The translations under genes were made by a program, and so were the position numbers. Of a DNA stretch of 9,827 nucleotides, positions 6,838 to 9,827 are shown piece by piece. A model generated the notes under the pieces. The model saw only the letters and a list, made by a program, of their open reading frames with translations, was not told the origin of the DNA and made no database searches. Source of the stretch: an uncultured Neisseria sp. (GTDB lineage: Bacteria; Pseudomonadota; Gammaproteobacteria; Burkholderiales; Neisseriaceae); NCBI GenBank assembly GCA_937919795.1, contig CALFOA010000459.1, positions 1-9,827 on the forward strand, in the 5' to 3' direction. The number at the start of each line of letters is the position of its first letter. Position 1 is the first letter of the stretch.

Positions 6838-6849
6838 TGCCTGTCTGAA
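6838..6849 (+). repeat. DUS overlapping the gmhB ribosome-binding site
   Basis: An exact DUS on the plus strand occupies 12 of the 21 bases between the glycosyltransferase stop codon and the gmhB ATG. Read on the coding (minus) strand its end is ACAGGCA. This places AGG (6842-6840) 6 bases before the ATG, the correct Shine-Dalgarno spacing, with no competing purine-rich site. Confidence 0.85.
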
Positions 6850-6854
6850 AGGAT

Positions 6855-7916
6855 TTAAGATGATGAATGGTTCAGCATTTCATGCAACAGCGTGATGTGG
6901 TGCTCAAGGGTGGGATTATAGCTGAGTGCGGCGAAGGGCTCGCTGAGTTTGTGACGGCCGCTGCGTTTTAATTCCACCGCTTTGGCTACCGCTTCGGCGA
7001 GTTTTTCCGGCTGGCTGCGCGGGAAGAAAAAACCGGCTTCTTCGTTCATCACTTCGCAGCAAGCCATATTGTCCGACAACACCACGCGGGTGCCGCACAA
7101 TACTGATTCTATCCCTACCAAGCCGAAGGGTTCAAACAGCGAGGCCATGATGGTGTAATCGGCGGCACGGTATAGCTCGGGCATGTTTTTGCAGAAGCCG
7201 AGTTCTTGAACATTGCGCATCGGGCGCGGCAGCGGCGAGCCGGCCACTGCGAGTTTCACCGGTAAATCGGTTTGCTCGAAAAAGGCGGCCAGCAAGTCTA
7301 AGCCTTTGCGTTTGTGGCCGGTGGATGGGAACAGGAACACGGTTTCATCGTCACGCCAGCCGTAGCGTTCGCGGGTGGCGGCGATTTCTTCCGGCTTGGG
7401 GAAGAAGCGGACGGTGTCGGCAGGCGGGTGGATGGTGCGGACTTTTTCGGGCGGTACGCCGTATAACTCAATCAGTTCACGCCGCATCATTTCGGAATGC
7501 GCCATGATGCTTTTGGCGGTGGCGTAATTGCTGCGGTTGCGACGAATGGCGAGTTTGTCGAGCACATTGGCGCTTTGCCCCATCGCACGCAGATAGCCTA
7601 AGTGATTGCCGCCGCAGATAAATACATCGGCGTAATCTGCCGGATTACAGGCAATCAAAGGTTCATTTGCCGGGCGGCGGCGGGTGAGTTGTGGCGCAAA
7701 GAAAAAAGGCCGCAACTTTTTCGGAATGCGTTTTTGCGGGATTAACTCGGGGGTAATCAGCGCATATTCCGGCAGCGAAGTGTTGAATTTGGCGGCATAC
7801 ACTTTCACTTCGGTATCCGGCTCTTGCGAGAGCGCGCGCACCAAATCAAAAGTGTAGCTCTCCATACCGCCGCCGTGGGCGAATTGGTTGGCGCTGATGG
7901 CTAGGGTTTTCTTCAT
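6855..7916 (-). CDS. Glycosyltransferase family 4 (GT-B fold), probably lipooligosaccharide or other surface glycan
   Basis: This is a retaining GT-B glycosyltransferase of the GT4 type, transferring a sugar from a nucleotide donor to a glycan or lipid acceptor. The N-terminal domain opens with a strand and the GGGMESY loop (15-21), as in GT4 enzymes. The C-terminal domain carries PSTGHKRKGLDLL (197-209), with basic residues expected to bind the donor phosphates, and the EX7E motif in FEPFGLVGIES (E262 and E270). No signal peptide or membrane span is evident, so it probably acts on the cytoplasmic side of the inner membrane. The length of 353 residues is normal and close to that of Neisseria core transferases such as RfaK, but I cannot assign donor or acceptor. 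Its position just before gmhB suggests lipooligosaccharide core work. The start ATG abuts a DUS variant, and the best Shine-Dalgarno, AAGG, lies an unusual 11 bases upstream. Confidence 0.88.
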   Translation of the reverse strand: MKKTLAISANQFAHGGGMESYTFDLVRALSQEPDTEVKVYAAKFNTSLPEYALITPELIPQKRIPKKLRPFFFAPQLTRRRPANEPLIACNPADYADVFICGGNHLGYLRAMGQSANVLDKLAIRRNRSNYATAKSIMAHSEMMRRELIELYGVPPEKVRTIHPPADTVRFFPKPEEIAATRERYGWRDDETVFLFPSTGHKRKGLDLLAAFFEQTDLPVKLAVAGSPLPRPMRNVQELGFCKNMPELYRAADYTIMASLFEPFGLVGIESVLCGTRVVLSDNMACCEVMNEEAGFFFPRSQPEKLAEAVAKAVELKRSGRHKLSEPFAALSYNPTLEHHITLLHEMLNHSSS

Positions 7917-7917
7917 T

Positions 7918-7929
7918 TTCAGACAGGCC
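7918..7929 (-). repeat. DUS variant, first base changed
   Basis: The minus strand reads GGCCTGTCTGAA, which matches the DUS at 11 of 12 positions and keeps the whole core. It sits in the 15-base gap before the glycosyltransferase start codon. Confidence 0.75.
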
Positions 7930-7931
7930 TT

Positions 7932-8363
7932 TTATTTCAAACTGTTTTGCCAGCGCTCAAAGCCTGTCTGAAACACTGTATTCAAAAGGCTTTGATTTTC
8001 CGGGCTGTTGGCGGTGAGGTAGAACATGCTGTCGTCTTCAATGCCGAGCGTGGTGAAATAGTCTTCCATAAACAGGCCGTAGCCTTCGTCTTCATCGGCG
8101 TAGTAATAGCGGGTGAAGCGATTGCCTAAATCGTTGAAACAGGTTTCATCGATGCCGCCGTTTAATTGTTCGAGCACAAACTTGGCGCCGGAAATCGCGC
8201 CACTTTGCAGTTTATCGAAATCGGGTAGGCTGGCCGCCGCTTCGCTGTGCAGATTCTGCGAAACCGCCCAAGCGTAATAATAGCCGATGTGGTGCGCGGC
8301 GTGGTGCGCGGGCAAATCGGCGGGGTAGTCTTCATCGAGGTGGAAGGATACGTGGTCGTACAT
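7932..8363 (-). CDS. Uncharacterised protein, possibly DUF7832-like
   Basis: I do not recognise a function for this 143-residue acidic protein. The opening pattern, YDHVSFHLDEDYPADLPAHHAAHHIGYYYAWAV, resembles a family of small bacterial proteins with a YDxxSWHxxGDFPxDLPxxxxxTHIGMFxAW-type start, which I associate from memory with DUF7832; that link needs a profile search. It is rich in acidic, aromatic and histidine residues (HHAAHH at 20-25) and has no signal peptide or membrane span, so it is probably cytoplasmic. The rest is acidic with many F, Y and W residues. It is the first gene of the minus-strand cluster, 15 bases before the glycosyltransferase, and has its own extended -10 promoter. 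Its last codons include a DUS variant (encoding FQTGF). The Shine-Dalgarno is weak. The reading frame is credible from its position, clean spacing and family-like start. Confidence 0.8.
   Translation of the reverse strand: MYDHVSFHLDEDYPADLPAHHAAHHIGYYYAWAVSQNLHSEAAASLPDFDKLQSGAISGAKFVLEQLNGGIDETCFNDLGNRFTRYYYADEDEGYGLFMEDYFTTLGIEDDSMFYLTANSPENQSLLNTVFQTGFERWQNSLK
7961..7972 (+). repeat. Intragenic DUS variant at the end of the 7932-8363 gene
   Basis: AGCCTGTCTGAA on the plus strand matches the DUS at 11 of 12 positions. On the minus strand it is read as part of FQTGF near the C-terminus of the uncharacterised protein. It forms the partner arm of the hairpin with 7918-7929. Confidence 0.7.
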
Positions 8364-8398
8364 GGTTTATCTGCTTTGTAAACGGCTGGAAGTGGGGG

Positions 8399-8407
8399 AT
8401 TATAGCA
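8399..8407 (-). promoter_or_regulatory. Extended -10 promoter for the minus-strand cluster
   Basis: The minus strand reads TGCTATAAT, a perfect TATAAT (8404-8399) with the TG of an extended -10 element. No convincing -35 hexamer lies at the right distance, which is typical of extended -10 promoters. Transcription would start near 8392, giving a leader of about 28 bases before the ATG at 8363. Confidence 0.6.
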
Positions 8408-8475
8408 TTGTCTTTCGGTGGGGGTATTTTGGACTGAGACAGACTTTAGCTTCGCAGAAACTCACTTCGCTCGTT

Positions 8476-8487
8476 TTCAGACAGGCC
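8476..8487 (-). repeat. DUS variant in the divergent intergenic region
   Basis: The minus strand reads GGCCTGTCTGAA, a DUS with the first base changed, the same variant as at 7918. It lies in the 245-base gap between the divergent genes. No inverted partner is close enough to make a terminator. Otherwise the gap holds only the two promoters. Confidence 0.7.
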
Positions 8488-8571
8488 TATTCAAGATACG
8501 AAATAGGGATTCAGTTTCTTCCAACTACTTGCTTTTCTTTACCTTTCAACACTTTTCCTGCCGTTATCGCG

Positions 8572-8580
8572 TGTTAGAAT
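8572..8580 (+). promoter_or_regulatory. Candidate promoter for the phosphoesterase gene
   Basis: TGTTAGAAT is an extended -10 element with TAGAAT at 8575-8580. Possible -35 sequences in the T-rich stretch upstream are weak. The start point would be near 8587, about 22 bases before the ATG, and GGGA at 8597-8600 gives a Shine-Dalgarno with an 8-base spacer. Confidence 0.5.
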
Positions 8581-8608
8581 CCGCCGCCTTAATGATGGGA
8601 AAGCTAAT

Positions 8609-9697
8609 ATGCGTAGTGTGATTTTTGTTCTGGTGCTGCTGGCCTTGCAGCTGTTTACCTTTGGCCTTGGCCGTTCGCTGCAATGGTTGTTTGCGCCGTG
8701 GGTAGCGCCCAAGCGACGGCGTTGGCTGATGATTGCGGCGTATGCGGTCACCAATTCCTTAATTGCCGGGCTGGTGTTGCAACTGGGGCATGGTATATTC
8801 CGTTGGATGGCGCTGTGGATGGTGTTGCTGCTGTTTGTGATGTATGCCGCGCTGGCCACTTTCTTGCTGTATTTGCTGCTGCGTCGCTTTATGCCGCAAA
8901 AGCCGATGTCGCGCAGCCTGCGCTTATTTGCACCGTTGTTTGTGGCGGGTTTGTTCGGTTGGGCGTTGCATAATGCTTATACGCCGGTGGTGCGCCATGC
9001 AGAAATTACCATCAATAAAAAATTGGATCAGCCGCTGCGCATTGGCATGGCCAGCGATATGCACATCGGCAAGCTGTTCGGCACCAAACGCTTGGATGAT
9101 TTGGCGGCGATTATGAACCGCGAGAAGGTGGATATGATTTTAATCCCCGGTGATGTGATGGACGATAATGTTGATGCCTACCGCGCGGAAAACATGCAGC
9201 CCAGCTTGAAAAAACTGCGCGCGCCGTTGGGGGTGTATGCCACGTTGGGCAATCACGATTTGTTCGGCCACCAACGTGAGATTCATCAAGAGCTGACCGA
9301 TGCGGGTATCCGCGTGTTGGCCAACGAAAGCCTAGTGGTCGATAACCGCCTGTTGGTAGTAGGGCGTAACGACGATACGGATAAAAACCGCCCGAGTACG
9401 GCCAAACTGTTAGAAAACCAAAACACCGAGCTGCCGGTATTGCTGATGGATCACCGCCCGACCGGCATTGAAGAACACGCCAAGCTGCCGGTGGATGTGC
9501 AGGTATCCGGCCACGTGCACAACGGCCAAGTGGCGCCGGCCAACCTGATTGTGCGTTTGCTCAACCGTGTGCATTATGGTTACGAGCAAATCAACAACGG
9601 CCACTTTTTTGTAACTTCCGGCTACGGCTTCTGGGGCGTGCCTCTGCGCTTGGGTTCGCAATCGGAAGTGTGGATTATTGAGGTGAAAGGGAAATAG
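8609..9697 (+). CDS. Membrane-anchored calcineurin-like metallophosphoesterase (YkuE-like)
   Basis: This protein has a membrane N-terminus and a C-terminal metallophosphoesterase domain. Hydrophobic segments at about 4-24, 40-60, 66-92 and 106-122 suggest four spans. The catalytic domain (about 140-360) holds the full two-metal set: SDMHIGK (D150, H152), GDVMDD (D182), GNHD (N215, H216), DHRP (H282) and GHVHNG (H302, H304), so it should be active. With four spans and an inside N-terminus the domain would face the cytoplasm, but topology is uncertain. Related proteins include Bacillus YkuE and other phosphoesterases acting on lipids or nucleotide-linked lipids; substrate is not known here. The length of 362 residues is usual for the four-span type. 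The ATG at 8609 has GGGA upstream. It is divergent from the envelope gene cluster, stands alone, and ends at a strong DUS-pair terminator. Confidence 0.9.
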   Translation: MRSVIFVLVLLALQLFTFGLGRSLQWLFAPWVAPKRRRWLMIAAYAVTNSLIAGLVLQLGHGIFRWMALWMVLLLFVMYAALATFLLYLLLRRFMPQKPMSRSLRLFAPLFVAGLFGWALHNAYTPVVRHAEITINKKLDQPLRIGMASDMHIGKLFGTKRLDDLAAIMNREKVDMILIPGDVMDDNVDAYRAENMQPSLKKLRAPLGVYATLGNHDLFGHQREIHQELTDAGIRVLANESLVVDNRLLVVGRNDDTDKNRPSTAKLLENQNTELPVLLMDHRPTGIEEHAKLPVDVQVSGHVHNGQVAPANLIVRLLNRVHYGYEQINNGHFFVTSGYGFWGVPLRLGSQSEVWIIEVKGK

Positions 9698-9716
9698 TTT
9701 TTCTTGGTTTGCTTAT

Positions 9717-9765
9717 TCATAAAAATGCCTGTCTGAAAGTTTTTTTCAGACAGGCATTTTTATGA
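9717..9765. terminator. DUS-pair terminator after the phosphoesterase gene
   Basis: DUS copies at 9726-9737 (plus) and 9745-9756 (minus) sit inside a perfect 22-base-pair stem (9717-9738 with 9744-9765) and a 5-base loop. A T run lies in the 3' arm. It begins 20 bases after the stop codon of the phosphoesterase gene and is the strongest hairpin in the window. Confidence 0.9.
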
Positions 9766-9796
9766 TATTGACTATTAGGGCTATGTACTTGGGAGC

Positions 9797-9813
9797 GCGG
9801 GCGGCTCGCCCGC
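9797..9813. repeat. GC-rich hairpin at the right edge
   Basis: GCGGGCG (9797-9803) and CGCCCGC (9807-9813) pair perfectly over 7 bases with a 3-base loop, in a locally GC-rich patch that begins abruptly after AT-rich sequence. It has the look of a REP-like palindrome or the end of a repeat running out of the window, and cannot be classified from this fragment. Confidence 0.4.
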
Positions 9814-9827
9814 AGACAAGCGGAACG

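Larger units (their letters stand above)
7917..7973. promoter_or_regulatory. Imperfect DUS pair forming a hairpin at the glycosyltransferase start
   Basis: TTTCAGACAGGC at 7917-7928 and GCCTGTCTGAAA at 7962-7973 are perfect reverse complements over 12 bases, separated by 33 bases. On the minus-strand mRNA the 5' arm lies in the last codons of the upstream gene, the loop holds that gene's stop codon and the AAGG, and the 3' arm ends directly against the glycosyltransferase ATG. The long loop and lack of a following U run argue against a terminator and suggest an effect on translation. Confidence 0.5.

Noticed and set aside
1..9827. CRISPR array, transposase, prophage, tRNA/rRNA gene or defence system
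   Set aside because: No regularly spaced direct repeats, no mobile-element or defence protein signatures, and no tRNA-like folds were seen; the genes are housekeeping and envelope functions.

Overview
This window looks like chromosomal core sequence from a Neisseria-type betaproteobacterium. The strongest sign is the 12-mer TGCCTGTCTGAA. It occurs ten times exactly on one strand or the other, and three more times with only the first base changed. From memory this is the DNA uptake sequence (DUS) dialect called TG-wadDUS, described for Neisseria wadsworthii-like species, rather than the GCCGTCTGAA core of N. meningitidis and N. gonorrhoeae. Three inverted DUS pairs act as terminators, which is the usual Neisseria arrangement. 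Protein families and base composition are uniform. I see no insertion-sequence transposase, phage gene, CRISPR array, tRNA or rRNA.

Layout, left to right. Two plus-strand genes open the window: a PolB-type 3'-5' exonuclease (87-881) and tyrA, prephenate dehydrogenase (907-1788). A 232-base convergent gap follows. It holds a DUS, a double-hairpin MITE-like element (1834-1910) and a DUS-pair terminator. Then nine minus-strand genes run leftward from 8363 to 2021. In transcription order they are: an uncharacterised protein, a family 4 glycosyltransferase, gmhB, a PlsC-type acyltransferase, a DUF1415 protein, a DUF454/YbaN-like membrane protein and proA; then, past a DUS-pair terminator and a 297-base gap, htpX (that is eight before the gap count is taken strictly: seven plus htpX). 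The seven genes from 8363 to 3161 are spaced by only 15-68 bases with no terminator between them, so they may form one transcription unit, with an additional promoter before proA. On the right, a divergent plus-strand gene (8609-9697) encodes a membrane-anchored calcineurin-like phosphoesterase and ends at another DUS-pair terminator. The window closes with a GC-rich hairpin at its edge.

Functionally, the centre of the minus-strand cluster is cell-envelope biosynthesis: heptose precursor (gmhB), a sugar transfer step (glycosyltransferase) and phosphatidate synthesis (plsC), with two conserved proteins of unknown function. ProA and TyrA are amino-acid biosynthesis, and HtpX is membrane-protein quality control.

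No intergenic stretch exceeds 300 bases; the largest are 1789-2020, 2864-3160 and 8364-8608, each described below. I did not find a convincing new multi-gene system. The most interesting points are at the DNA level: uptake sequences that seem to have been drawn into gene expression (a DUS supplying the gmhB ribosome-binding site, and an imperfect DUS pair forming a hairpin against the glycosyltransferase start codon) and the MITE-like double hairpin.
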